From: Rebecca billardiae RCC1528
Lineage: Eukaryota; Haptophyta
Direction of reading: 5' to 3'
NCBI GenBank assembly: GCA_965240325.2
Contig: OZ251222.1
Coordinates: 1,736,001-1,800,000, forward strand
Length of the DNA stretch: 64,000 nucleotides
Part shown: one piece after another, positions 29,503 through 40,300 of the stretch
How positions within the stretch are numbered: position 1 is the first letter of the stretch
Layout of the letters: each line of letters starts with the position of its first letter
Position numbers and translations under genes: made by a program
Notes under the pieces: model-generated
Told to the model about the DNA's origin: nothing
Seen by the model: only the letters and a program-made list of their open reading frames with translations
Database searches by the model: none

Positions 29503-30600
29503 ATGCCAGCGGCGGGCCGAACATCCATCGCATCCTCGGCCTGCATCGCAGGCTTTCTGTGCCTTGCGGGGGGGATTCTCGGCGTGGTCTTCTCGCCGCT
29601 CGTGCGAGGAGCCCAGCGCGTCGAGCTCGTCTTCGGGCTGGCCGATAGCACTGGCGGCACGCGCGGTGTCGACCACCCAGCGCTGGCTCCGACGCGCAGG
29701 TTGTGCACGCGCGCATGGGACACATGCAGCGTCGTGTCCACGTCTGGCGTGCTGCTGCTCGCGCACGCGGGCGAGCTGATCGACTCGGCCGACGCTGTGG
29801 TACGGCTGGGGATCGGTCCCACGCGCGAGTACGAGCAGCACGTGGGCACACGCACTGATGTTCGCTACCTTGCAAACACGTTTGCGCGCACCAACCGATC
29901 GATCTCGCGCGAGATGGTGCACGCCGTTCTCGGCTCAGAGCCCGGCGCGACGATCCTGTGGCACACCAACGACGGTCGGTACTGCACCGCCACGATGCGC
30001 GCGCTGCACAAGTGCCATCCGCGCACGGCCATCTGCCCCGTCAGGATGGCGGTGCGGGACCGCGCGCGCTCGTGCCTGCCGGACGCCACCAACCCAAGCT
30101 CGGGCTTCATCGCGCTGTACGCGCTCCTGTCCACGGGTATGTGCCGGCGCGCGCGCCTCTTCGGGTTCACCGACCCCCCTGACATCGAGGGCGTGCGGTA
30201 CCACTACTTCCGCTCGGGCCGGGGCGAGGTGGACGGCTTGCTACGCGAGCGCTACGCTCTGCTGCGCAGGCAGCGAGCAGCCGGCGCGCGCGCGCACGCG
30301 ATCACGGCCGAGCACCGATGGCTGCACAGCGTTGGCACGGCTGTCGCGGATGGCACTATGGTCGCGCCCGGAGGCCAGCGCGCTGGGCCGAGCCGCCGCG
30401 CGCTCGGGATTGGCGCGGATCTCGCGCGCACGCCGCCAGCGCCTGCGGCGCCCAGCTACATCGAGGTGACCGCAGAGGCCATGCGTGCGCGCTGCCGCGA
30501 CTGGCGCGGCGCGGAGGTGGCACGCAAGCTTCTCAAGTACGGCAACGCGAGCGTACCCCTCGACGGCTCGGCATGCGAGCGCGCGTACCCCGAGTGCTGA
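29503..30600 (+). CDS. GT29-type sialyltransferase-like glycosyltransferase
   Basis: Intronless, 365 residues. Type II membrane topology: a short tail, then a hydrophobic anchor (SACIAGFLCLAGGILGVVFS). GT29 sialylmotifs can be followed: motif L-like CSVVSTSGVLLLAHAGELID and SADAVVRLGIGPTREYE (about 74-111), motif S-like NPSSGFIALYALLSTGMCRR (about 198-217) with LFGFTD, and motif III-like YHYF (about 233). The Cys of motif L and the one after motif S could form the usual disulfide. Predicted Golgi enzyme that transfers a sialic or related nonulosonic acid from a CMP-sugar. A tail of ~100 residues after motif III is longer than usual. Neighbour of the ceramide synthase gene. Confidence 0.8.
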   Translation: MPAAGRTSIASSACIAGFLCLAGGILGVVFSPLVRGAQRVELVFGLADSTGGTRGVDHPALAPTRRLCTRAWDTCSVVSTSGVLLLAHAGELIDSADAVVRLGIGPTREYEQHVGTRTDVRYLANTFARTNRSISREMVHAVLGSEPGATILWHTNDGRYCTATMRALHKCHPRTAICPVRMAVRDRARSCLPDATNPSSGFIALYALLSTGMCRRARLFGFTDPPDIEGVRYHYFRSGRGEVDGLLRERYALLRRQRAAGARAHAITAEHRWLHSVGTAVADGTMVAPGGQRAGPSRRALGIGADLARTPPAPAAPSYIEVTAEAMRARCRDWRGAEVARKLLKYGNASVPLDGSACERAYPEC

Positions 30601-30879
30601 GAGCATCGAGACCGAGCAGTCGGCCGTGGTCAAGGCCGTCTGCTCCACCCGAAGCTGTCGTCCCCATTCAGTAGCTGAGCCCGACATTCAGCTACTGATC
30701 GATGCTGAGTTCGTCCCAGAAAATTCGAGGCATTTTCCCGGCCCGTCTCCGGGCGCGCGGCGCAACGGACGCGTCCAGGGCCGGTCCTTGATTCCTTGGT
30801 CTGGCACCGGGCGCAGCGACAAGGCCGCACTCGGGACCCCAACCTCCACCGTCCACACGCGCCTCGTCTTCTCGCCGTC

Positions 30880-32382
30880 ATGCAGACGTCGTCGTGCCCT
30901 TTCACGTCAGAGGTGGTGACGAAGGCCTTCGACCCGTCGACGGCCGCGTACATCGAGGTGAGCTCGGACTCGAAGCTCTACGGCCTCGCCGTCCCGTACA
31001 TCGCACAGCACGCTGCCGACTCTGCGCCGCACTCGCGCCGAGTGGACGTCGTGGGCGGAGGGTGCCACTCGTCTGACGAGGACTCGGACAGCGACGAGGA
31101 GACTTCGCTCGCGTCGGATATGACGGTGGCCAAGACATGCGCGCGCCCCACCGCGCTCACCATCGGCCTTGGCCTCTTCCGCTTCTCCTTCGGCGGCGAG
31201 TCGGGTCTGCACGCGCTGCACGAGACGGTCGGCGAGCCGACGGCCAACGGCTGCGGCTCGGTCGACCTGTACACGCGGCTGGTCCTCTTCGCGCCCAAGA
31301 GTGCCGGCGGGCTCGAGCTGCTGCAGACGTTCTGCGACAAGCTCATCGCCGACTCCGAGCGCACGCGCTCGGGCACATTTGCTATCTTCCGATGGCAGAC
31401 TCGGCACCAGTACTGGCGGAGGCAGGTGCGCGCAAGCGCCCGGCCGATCGAGTCCGTCGTGCTCCCCGAGGTGACGAAGAGCAAGCTTGTCCACGATCTG
31501 GACAACTTCCTTTCGCCCAAGACCGCCAAGTGGTACCGCAAGCACGGCGTGCCGTACCGCCGCTCGTACCTCTTCCACGGCGTGCCGGGCGCGGGCAAGA
31601 CGTCTCTGCTTCAGGCGATCGCGGGGAAGTACGAGAGGAACCTCTGCTACGCGAGCCCGGCGCACCCCGACGTGACGGACGACGCGCTGAAGACGGCCGT
31701 GCAGAGCACGCCCTCGCAGTCGCTCCTCGTGCTCGAGGACATCGACGCGCTCTTCACCAAGGGGCGCACGGCCAAGGACGGAAAGTCGCCGCTCACCTTC
31801 TCCGGCCTGCTCAACGCGCTCGACGGCGTCGGCGCCGCGAACGGCCAGCTGATCGTGCTCACGACCAACTTCCGCAACCAGCTGGACGACGCGCTGATCC
31901 GCCCGGGCCGTGTGGACATGCACATCGAGTTCGGCTACGCCACCGCCGAGCAGATGGCGATGCTCTTCGGCCAATTCTATCCGCACGCGGCCACGACCGA
32001 CGCCCAGGCGTTTGCCGAGCGCACCACCGCCGCGCTCGCCGGTCGCGACGTCGCCATGTGCGCGCTGCAGCACTTCTTCATCATGTCGCGCACGCGCTCG
32101 CCCACCGAGGCCATCGAGAGCGTGCACGAGATCGTCGAGGAGCTCCAGACCAAGCAGTCGGATGGCGCCGCCGAGGCCGCGCCTGCGGCTGAGGACGACG
32201 ACGCCAAGACCGGCAAGACGGCCAAGGCGAAGAAGGCTGCGAAGAGCAAGTCGAGCAAGGCGGCTGCGCGCGCTCCGCCACCGGTGCACGTGCACGTGCA
32301 CCTCCCGGGGGCTGCCAGCGCCGCGGATGGCGATGCCGACGACGGTGCGGATGGTTCGGCCAACGAGTCTGAGAGCGAGTGA
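30880..32382 (+). CDS. BCS1-like AAA ATPase
   Basis: Intronless, 500 residues from ATG 30880, chosen because upstream in-frame codons have non-coding composition. The N-terminal part (to ~200) follows the BCS1-N domain; the AAA module has Walker A GVPGAGKTSLL (K240), Walker B LLVLEDIDALF (D289), sensor-1 LIVLTTNF and the arginine-finger region LIRPGRVDMHIEFGY, the last being typical of BCS1. BCS1 proteins in mitochondria translocate the folded Rieske Fe-S protein; many plant and algal paralogues act elsewhere. No clear N-terminal membrane helix is present, so I call it BCS1-like rather than BCS1. The C terminus is a Lys/Ala-rich helix, a HVHVHL strand and an acidic tail. Confidence 0.87.
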   Translation: MQTSSCPFTSEVVTKAFDPSTAAYIEVSSDSKLYGLAVPYIAQHAADSAPHSRRVDVVGGGCHSSDEDSDSDEETSLASDMTVAKTCARPTALTIGLGLFRFSFGGESGLHALHETVGEPTANGCGSVDLYTRLVLFAPKSAGGLELLQTFCDKLIADSERTRSGTFAIFRWQTRHQYWRRQVRASARPIESVVLPEVTKSKLVHDLDNFLSPKTAKWYRKHGVPYRRSYLFHGVPGAGKTSLLQAIAGKYERNLCYASPAHPDVTDDALKTAVQSTPSQSLLVLEDIDALFTKGRTAKDGKSPLTFSGLLNALDGVGAANGQLIVLTTNFRNQLDDALIRPGRVDMHIEFGYATAEQMAMLFGQFYPHAATTDAQAFAERTTAALAGRDVAMCALQHFFIMSRTRSPTEAIESVHEIVEELQTKQSDGAAEAAPAAEDDDAKTGKTAKAKKAAKSKSSKAAARAPPPVHVHVHLPGAASAADGDADDGADGSANESESE

Positions 32383-33036
32383 GCGCTACTCGCCGACGGT
32401 CAAGTGGCTGGGCAGGCGCGGCACACCTGTGATGATGATTGATGTGTCCAGAATATGCTTGATCGATGACGGCTGTATCTCAGCCGCGTTGCGTGCTCCT
32501 CATGCGTCGCGGCGGTGAGCATATCACGCAGCATGCGTGACATGTCGTGGCATTAATTGATCTGACTTCTCTGAGTCTGGCGCAGTGATAACAACGTAAT
32601 TAATAGATATAGATTGCCACTGGACTCGCGATGCGGCTGCTTTGTGATCAGTGATGATGATGAACTAACATCATGCGCATGATTGATGTAGCGCTGCTAG
32701 TAGCAGTCGTAGTAGCAGTCATCGTGATGATGCTGATGATCAGCAATGCGCTGCTGCTGATTTCGCCTGCGCGCGTTTGACGACTGCTTAAGACGCATCG
32801 TCATATTATCATCATAGAGTAGCAGTCGATCATCGTCGATATATATTATATCTGACCGCAGACGCGGATACAGTATGACGTATGTCATACATCAATGTGG
32901 ACCGAACGATGACGGCTACAGTACGGCGGCATAGGCCCTGACATCTGGGGGTGTGCCGGATATATGCAGATGAAGTGTGATCGACGACCACTGCTAGCTA
33001 CCGCGACGATCCCAGAAGCAGGAGGCTCAGGCCAGT
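32383..33036. other. AT-richer convergent intergenic region
   Basis: About 650 bp, markedly lower in GC, full of 'gatgatgatg/catcatc' and 'tagcagtcg' words. No gene. Confidence 0.5.
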
Positions 33037-34608
33037 TCATAGCTCGGCCCCCTCGTCAAGCTGTACCTGCAGCTGCAGCAGCGCCGCCAGCCTCGTCGCC
33101 GACTCACGCGTGTCGGCGTGGGCGGAGCCCAGCTGCTGCTCGCGCCCCTCGAGCGCCTGCCTATACAGTGCCTCCGCATCTGCCCACCTGCCCTGCACCT
33201 GGCGCAGCTCAGCCAAGCGGTGCACGGTGGTGAGCGTGCGGGCATGCTCGGCACCGAGCCGCTCTGCCTGCCCGTCTCGAGCGCGCAGGAGCAAGGCCTC
33301 CGCCTCCTCGAGCTTGCCCCGCTGCCTGAGCAACAGCGCGCCCAGGGCACTCGAGGAGGCGAGTGTGCTCGGGTTCGCCGCGCCGAGCAGTTGCTCCTTG
33401 CCCTCAAGCGCTCGCCTGAGCAGCGGCTCCGCCTGGTCGAGCTTGCCCCGGCTCAGCAGAAGCATGCCCAACTCGCCCATTGATTGGAGCGTCGTCTCGT
33501 CCGAAGCGCCCGGCTGCCCCTCGTCTGCCGCCACAGCACGCCTGAGCAGCGGCTCCGCATCATCCAGCCTGCCCTGGGCGTGCAGCAGGCCGCCGAGGCT
33601 GCTCGCGGAGGCGAGCGTGTCGTGGTGCGTGGCACCCAGCTGTTCCTCGCGCGCCTCGAGCACGCGCCTGAGCAGCGGCTCCGCCTCATCCAGCCTGCTC
33701 TGCTCGGTGAGCAACGTGGCAAGGTTGCTGATCGCAACCAGAGTGTCGACGTGCTTGGCGCCCATCTCCGTCTCGAGCAGCTCGAGCGCGCGCCTGAGCC
33801 GCCCCTCCTCCTCGTGCAGCGGCGGCCCGTCGCTCGCCGAGAGCTGCACCACCTCATGCAGCTCGTTGCCCACCTGCTTGCCCGCTAGGCGCAGATCGTT
33901 CAGTAGCTCTCCGAGCTTGCGTTGCGAAAAGGCTGGTAGCTCCCCGGCGCGCAGCACGACGCCAAGAACTTCGGGCGCAAGCAGCAGCTGCTTCATGAGG
34001 GCGTGGTGCTCCCAGTTGTAATAAATCGGGGCGGCGTGCACGCCAGACGCGATCGCCGCGTTGGCGATCGCGACCGCGTCGGGCGCATGGCCGTACGCGT
34101 CGCGCCCTGCGGCGCCGCGAGTCTCGACAACATACACGATCGCTGGGCCCAGCCGCGTGGGCTGTGGCGCGAGGCACTTGTCCGCAGGCGCGTCTGTCGG
34201 GTAGAGCGTGCCCACTAGCGCGCTCGGGATGGCGACGTCCGGGATGATGTCCGTGCGCGAGGCCATAGCGGGTGTGACGATCGAGAGCGATGGCTGCGGT
34301 AGTCGGCCGTGACCCACCGGCACCTGCCCGTGCGGGTGCGGCAGGTGCACATCGTTGGCACTTTCTTCGCACGCGGCACGCAGCACCTGCGGACCATGAA
34401 ACGACCGCGTGTTCATGAGCTGAGCCACCAACGAAACAACCGCGCGGTTGAAGACAGTCAGTGTCAGCATTGAACGACGTCGACAGGCAGTAGGATGGAC
34501 AGAATAGAATGTACACAAAGCGACCACAGTCGCGATAGGAAGGCAATGCCGCCGTCGTCTCGGAAGTCGGAGCAGTGCAAAGTCGCGCTGCCACGGTAGC
34601 GCTGCCAC
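33037..34608 (-). CDS. Kinesin-light-chain-type TPR protein with a Cj0069-like N-terminal part
   Basis: 523 residues from the first ATG; a start at MASRTDIIPD (about residue 114) is also plausible. The C-terminal half (about 265-510) has six 42-residue TPR repeats of the kinesin-light-chain/NPHP3 type, each with EAEPLLRRALE-like helices and a 'LG..H..TL.S...L..LL' pattern; these bind partner proteins. The middle (about 150-235: IVYVVETRGAAGRDAYGHAP, DAVAIANAAIASGV, VVLRAGELPAFSQRKLGELL) resembles the N-terminal portion of the Cj0069/ATP-grasp-like family, without the ATP-grasp half. That reading is from pattern memory and tentative. It lies 46 bp downstream of the 34655-35494 gene on the same strand. 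Confidence 0.75.
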   Translation of the reverse strand: MAALPWQRDFALLRLPRRRRHCLPIATVVALCTFYSVHPTACRRRSMLTLTVFNRAVVSLVAQLMNTRSFHGPQVLRAACEESANDVHLPHPHGQVPVGHGRLPQPSLSIVTPAMASRTDIIPDVAIPSALVGTLYPTDAPADKCLAPQPTRLGPAIVYVVETRGAAGRDAYGHAPDAVAIANAAIASGVHAAPIYYNWEHHALMKQLLLAPEVLGVVLRAGELPAFSQRKLGELLNDLRLAGKQVGNELHEVVQLSASDGPPLHEEEGRLRRALELLETEMGAKHVDTLVAISNLATLLTEQSRLDEAEPLLRRVLEAREEQLGATHHDTLASASSLGGLLHAQGRLDDAEPLLRRAVAADEGQPGASDETTLQSMGELGMLLLSRGKLDQAEPLLRRALEGKEQLLGAANPSTLASSSALGALLLRQRGKLEEAEALLLRARDGQAERLGAEHARTLTTVHRLAELRQVQGRWADAEALYRQALEGREQQLGSAHADTRESATRLAALLQLQVQLDEGAEL

Positions 34609-34654
34609 TGCGGTCCGAAGCAGCCCGCTTGCGCCTCGCAGGCGTCGTGGCAGC

Positions 34655-35422
34655 TCAGATTGTCGGACGCACGGCCGCTGCCTGCAAAGCCGCTTTCGCC
34701 TCGAGCTCCTTCGCGAGCGGCTCGAGCGCCTCGTGCGCGAACATGAGGCGCTCGCGCGTGTCCGTCGACACCAACAGCGCTTTACACATCATGAACGGCA
34801 CGCCCGCCACGCTCAGCGCGGCGAAGCTGAGCAGCTCGGCGTTGTTGGGCCGCTGCATGCGCGGGCCGAGCTCGAGCAACCGCCCGTGCGAGAGCGGCAC
34901 GGGCTCGCCGGCGGCGTCCGCCAGGCGGTGCTGGAGCTCGGCGACGCGCAAGGATAGTTGGAGCACGTCCTTGCGCAGGCGCCCAGAGCCCGGCTGGGGC
35001 CACAGGCGCCATGGATCGCGGTACGGTCGGATGCGCATGACTTTGTGCGGAGCGCTCTGGACAGTCTCCAACGGCACAAAGCGCAGCCCAAAGTCGGCGG
35101 TGACCAGCCTGCCGCCGGTGCCGTCGGAGCACGGTTCGTGCGAGGATATCCGCGCGAGCAGCCCAACGGGCAGCGCGGAGCCGAACGGATCGGTGGTCAG
35201 CTGGCCGAATCTTCCTTTCCGCTCGAGGATGGCTGCGACAAAGGCATCGGCGGTCGCGCCGAACTTGTAGTTAAAGCGGCCGCACGGGAGGTGGCAGAGC
35301 CCGGTGGTGGTGAATGGCTCCTCGAAGACGATGAGTTGCCTCGTCCCAACGCGGCCGAGCTGCCTCTGCCCGAGCAGGCCGAGGACAGACAACGACAGCG
35401 TGTATAACAGCGCAGTAGCCAT
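34655..35422 (-). CDS. Unknown protein with N-terminal signal or anchor
   Basis: 255 residues from ATG 35422 (MATALLYTLSLSVLGLLG), preferred because it opens a signal peptide or anchor; an ATG at 35494 adds 24 Arg-rich residues. I do not recognise the family. The body has folded-protein composition (IVFEEPFTTTGLCHLPCGRF, RLVTADFGLRFVPLETVQSA, NNAELLSFAALSVAGVPF) and a Glu/Ala helix near the end. No catalytic motif seen. It reads away from the large palindrome whose left arm ends 127 bp upstream of this start. Confidence 0.6.
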   Translation of the reverse strand: MATALLYTLSLSVLGLLGQRQLGRVGTRQLIVFEEPFTTTGLCHLPCGRFNYKFGATADAFVAAILERKGRFGQLTTDPFGSALPVGLLARISSHEPCSDGTGGRLVTADFGLRFVPLETVQSAPHKVMRIRPYRDPWRLWPQPGSGRLRKDVLQLSLRVAELQHRLADAAGEPVPLSHGRLLELGPRMQRPNNAELLSFAALSVAGVPFMMCKALLVSTDTRERLMFAHEALEPLAKELEAKAALQAAAVRPTI

Positions 35423-35548
35423 TCGCCTCCGGGTGAGACCGCGACGACGCGGCGGCGGTGACGACAACAAACGCCACTTCGCGCGGCCGGCCAACCCGGG
35501 TGGCGAGCGCCGCTACTACGCGTCGGCTTCTCCAATTCGCCTCGGGGT

Positions 35549-37189
35549 CGCGGCGCCACAACGCGTGGTGGCGCGCGTGCGTCCCGGAGCGCGATCTAGA
35601 CTACGCGCGCGCGCTCACGTGCCCTCGGGGGTACAGAGGGCCTGCAACCGCCCCCGCGTAGTGCGGCATGCCGCCTGCACCGCGTTCGCGTCCAGTCGTC
35701 GCCGAGCACCCAGATCCATCGGTGCACGCAAGCGTGGCCGGCCTGAGGGCCGGTCGGCGAAGCCGCTGAGCGCGGATCTGATGCATGCCATTCTATGCAT
35801 GCATGTGTACAGCACAGCGCCCACCGCGCTGACCACGACCGTCGTCATGACGTTCAGCGCGGGCATCACGCACTGCTGCTGCCGGCCGTGATGGGCGCGC
35901 GGCAAGCAGTGATGGCAAGCTGCCCCACCGCCCAGCAGCCGAGCTGGGGGGCTTGGCAGCCGCAGTACGCGTAGCTGGGTCCTGCAGCTGGGCGGCGGGG
36001 CAGTTACGAGTACTGCTGGGCGCTCGGAGTACATCAGCGCCACAGCGTTGCGGGCCGGCGGCGCGGCCGACGGCCGGCGGCGCGGCCGACGGCCGGCCGG
36101 CAGACGGCAGCCGGCCAGTGGCAGTAGCCGGACAGGCGGAGCGATTCGAGCTGTGTTCTGAGGTGGGCAGGCTCCGCACTGATGACAGTGTAATCGGTGT
36201 TCAGGATATCCGTCAGTGTCGTCGTGCCGCCAATACGCTCTGCCTTTCGGGCGACGGCGAGTACCAGATGACAGAGCGCCAGGTGGATCAGCGTGCCACC
36301 CTTCAGAAGTCCCGCCACCTGCTGTGTCGTCTCCTGAGCATGGTGAGTGCGACCGCGGTGGCGAAGATCTCCTCGCGCGCAGCTCGGGTACACGCGGAAC
36401 AGCGTGATGAACTCGCGGCTTATGGTTGCGCGGCGGTTCACCGCAGCGGCGTGACCCGCGCGGCGGCCGCAGGCACATTGCACAAGCACATGCCACATCA
36501 TCTTCAATGTCTGCTACTACGACTAAAGCGTATCACATATATGTCATCTGCTGTCATCAGTGCGGAGCCTGCCCACCTCAGAACACAGCTCGAATCGCTC
36601 CGCCTGTCCGGCTACTGCCACTGGCCGGCTGCCGTCTGCCGGCCGGCCGTCGGCCGCGCCGCCGGCCGTCGGCTGCGCCGCCGTCCGCAACGCTGTGGCG
36701 CTGATGTACTCCGAGCGCCCAGCAGTACTCGTAACTGCCCCGCCGCCCAGCTGCAGGACCCAGCTACGCGTACTGCGGCTGCCAAGCCCCCCAGCTCGGC
36801 TGCTGGGCGGTGGGGCAGCTTGCCATCACTGCTTGCCGCGCGCCCATCACGGCCGGCAGCAGCAGTGCGTGATGCCCGCGCTGAACGTCATGACGACGGT
36901 CGTGGTCAGCGCGGTGGGCGCTGTGCTGTACACATGCATGCATAGAATGGCATGCATCAGATCCGCGCTCAGCGGCTTCGCCGACCGGCCCTCAGGCCGG
37001 CCACGCTTGCGTGCACCGATGGATCTGGGTGCTCGGCGACGACTGGACGCGAACGCGGTGCAGGCGGCATGCCGCACTACGCGGGGGCGGTTGCAGGCCC
37101 TCTGTACCCCCGAGGGCACGTGAGCGCGCGCGCGTAGTCTAGATCGCGCTCCGGGACGCACGCGCGCCACCACGCGTTGTGGCGCCGCG
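35549..37189. repeat. Large palindrome (about 640-bp inverted arms)
   Basis: Left arm 35549-36188 and right arm 36551-37189 are reverse complements with few mismatches and about one 1-nt length difference; the spacer is 362 bp (36189-36550). Outer tips read cgcggcgccacaacgcgtgg. Unlike the element at 10.07 kb, I find no target-site duplication at the tips, so it may be an old fold-back element or a segmental inverted duplication. Near the inner ends the arms contain a GC-rich ggccgacggccggcggc tandem. Frames seen inside are mirror copies on both strands and are not supported as genes. Two genes read outward from its two ends (34655-35422 on -, 37338-42963 on +), so their upstream sequences are near-identical mirror images. 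Confidence 0.85.
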
Positions 37190-37337
37190 CGCCGACCTCC
37201 CGAGTCGGCCCGAGCTCGGCCGCGCGCCGTCGCGGGCGCAGGCCGGATTTTTTTTAAGTCAAGTCCAAGTCCGGCTCCTGGGACCTGGCTCCCCGTCCCC
37301 ACGGCCGCGCCCAGGGCGTGTGTGTCACTTCCTTGCG

Positions 37338-40300
37338 ATGGCGAGCGAGATGAACGCGCCGCGGACGGTGATCGCCGTGATGCGCTTCGACGACCGGAAC
37401 AGGTACGGCCAGAACGGCATCCCCGCAACGGTGCTCTTCTCCGGCGGCCGCAAGATCGTCGTGCGCATGAAGGACGGCACGATCGAGAAGGCGGGAAAGC
37501 GCAACCGGTTTGCAAAGGTCGAGCTGGCGGACGAGAGCGCGCCCGAGGCGCGGATGATCGAGCTGCTCGGGCTCGTGGGCGAGTACGCGTCGGAGCTGGA
37601 GGCGTACCAGCTCCACTTCGGCATCAAGCCGTGCCGCTACCCGCCCCCCCCGGACTGGCAGCTCCTGCCCGCCGACGCAGCGGCCGCAGAGCGTGTCGAT
37701 CGCACCGACCTCGACGTCTTCTCCGTCGACAACGCGAGCACGCGCGACATCGACGACGCGCTCTCGTTCGAGTTCGACGGCGGCGTGCCCTCCGCCGGTG
37801 GCGCCCCCGCGTCCGCCGGCTGCACTATCGGCATCCACGTCTCCGACGTCGCCTCGCGCGTGCCGTGCGCGTCTCCGCTGTACGCGTGGGCGTTTGCGCG
37901 CGCCAGCTCGGCCTACCACCACGGCATCGGCGGCGAGCACGGCGCGGGCTCGGTGCCGATGCTCCCGCCGCAGCTGGCGCACGACGAGCTCTCGCTCAAC
38001 CAGGGCGTCCGTCGCAACGCGCTCTCCCTCTTCCTCCGCGTCGAGCGCGGCGCGGTCGTGAGCCGCGCGCATGCGCGCACGACGATCGTGAATCGGAACG
38101 CGACCACCTACTCGGCGTTCGAGGCGGACGAGACGGCGGCGGCGGCGGCGGCGCGCGCGGTGCTCCGCGCGCTGTCGGGCGCGCACGAGGCCGACGAGCT
38201 CATCGCGTGGGCCATGATCGAGTACAACAGCTACTTTGGCGGCCTGCTCGCGTCGGCCGCGGAGACGGCCGCCGCGGCCGCCGCGGCCGGCGTCGCCGTC
38301 GACTCTGCGGTCGGGCTGCTGCGCGCGCAGCCCGTGGCGGGCGTGCGCGCGGAGTACGTGCTCGCGGCCGAGGGCAGCGCGGCGGCGTCCGCCGTGCACG
38401 CCTCGCTCGGCCTCGTCAACTACGCGCACTGCTCCTCGCCCATCCGCCGGTACTCGGACCTGCACAATCAGCACGCGCTTCATCGCTCGCTGCTCGGCGC
38501 GCCGCCCGGCTGCGCTGTCGTGGACGCGCGCACGCTCGGCGCGTTCAACGCGCGCGCGTCGCAGGTGGCGCACTACCACGCAATGACGAGCGCGATGGAG
38601 CTCGCCTACCGCTGCCGCGAGGCGCCGATGCTCTTCCGCGGCGTCGTCGAGGCCGACGAGGACGGCACGTGCCTGCGCGTGAACACGGACTATGGCCGTG
38701 TGCGGGTGCCGCTTCGGGACACGTACTTCGCCGAGCCGCTCGCGCAGCTGTTCGCGCGGATGGGCGGCGAGGCCGGCGCGCGCGGGCAGCACGCCGAGAT
38801 CGAGGTCGAGCTGTGCGGCCTGCTCAAGTCCGGCCGCACGCAGCTGCGCCTGCGCGTGCCCTCCGTCAGCGCCGCCGCGATTGCGCCTGGCGCGCGGCTC
38901 GGCGGCCGCGCCGATGACGCCGACGACGCCGACGACGCGGAGGGCGAGGGCGGCGCGGATCCGGGCGCGTCGGGGCTCGAGTCGCTGTGCGCGACGCTCG
39001 CGGACATGGGCGTCTCCGAGCGCGCGCTCACCGCGCTGCGCAGCCCGGACCTCGGCGGCCTCGCCCGCGTGCGCGGCCTGTCGCCGACCGACCTGATCGA
39101 CGCTTGCGGGTGTGAGCTCGATGAGGCGAGGCTGATCGCCGACGTGTGCGCGTCGGTGGCGGCGGCGGGCGGCGGCGAGGGCGGAGCCGGCGGCGGCGGC
39201 GAGCCCCCCCCGCCGCCCCCGCCGCCGCCGCCGGACGCCGACGCGGGGGCCCAGTCCGGGCCGCCCGGCGAGTCCGGGGAGTCCGGGGAGTCCGGGGAGT
39301 CCGGGGACCACGACGAGCTGCAGGAGTTGTACCTGAGTGGCCTCGGCGTGAGCCGGCAGACGATCGACAGGCTGGCCGAGTACGGGATCGGCTCGGAGGC
39401 GCTGCGGCTGCTCTCGGCGGCGGACATCGAGGACCTCACGGGCTGCTCGCTCGAGGAGGCGCGCGCCATCTCCACCGGCACGCGCGTCGGCGCGCCCGAG
39501 CCGGCGCGCGCGGCCGCGGCCGCGGCCGCGCTGCTCGCGCAGCCCGCACCGCCGCCCGGCCTGCCGCCGCCTCCTGGGCTGGCGGCGGCGGCGCCGCCCG
39601 GGCTCGCGCCGCACGCGCGGCCGCCGGCCGGCGGCGCCGCGCCGCCGGACTCTCCCCTCCTCGAGTCCGACGTCAACGCCGTCCTCGGCTACCCGATCGA
39701 CGACTTCCAGCGTCGCTCGCTCGCGGTGATAGTCGACCCGGGGCGTGACTTGCTTGCGATGGCGCCGACCGGCTCGGGCAAGACGGCGGTGGCGCTGATG
39801 GCGATCCTGCAGGCGTTCCGCCGGGGGAAGCGCGCGGTGTACACCTCGCCGATCAAGGCGCTCTCCAACCAGAAGTACTCCGAGTTCAAGTCGTGGTTCG
39901 CGCGCCGCGGCCTCGACGCGGGCGTCACGCTGCTCACAGGCGACATCAAGATCCGAGCGCCGCCCGGCACCGCGCGCGAGCTGATCATCTGCACGTCGGA
40001 GATCCTGCGCAACAAGCTCGTGCGCGCGGCGGGGCAGGACAACGCGGCGGCGCCGGCGCCGCTGCCGCCCGCGCTCGCCGGCGCCGCGCCCGCCCCCGCC
40101 GCCGACCTCGACCTCGACGATCTCGGCGTGGTGATCTCGGATGAGATTCATTATATTAACGACGTCGAGCGGGGCTCGGTCTGGGAGGAGACTTTGATGC
40201 ACCTGCCCGAGCCGGTGCAGATGGTGGCGCTCTCGGCGACGCTGCGCGAGCCCGAGCGGTTCCTCGGGTGGATCTCCCGCGCGCGCCGCCGGCCGGGCGA

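Noticed and set aside
35304-37515. Duplicated open frames in the two arms of the large palindrome
   Set aside because: Mirror copies in every frame; no domain pattern, and stops appear where the arms diverge.
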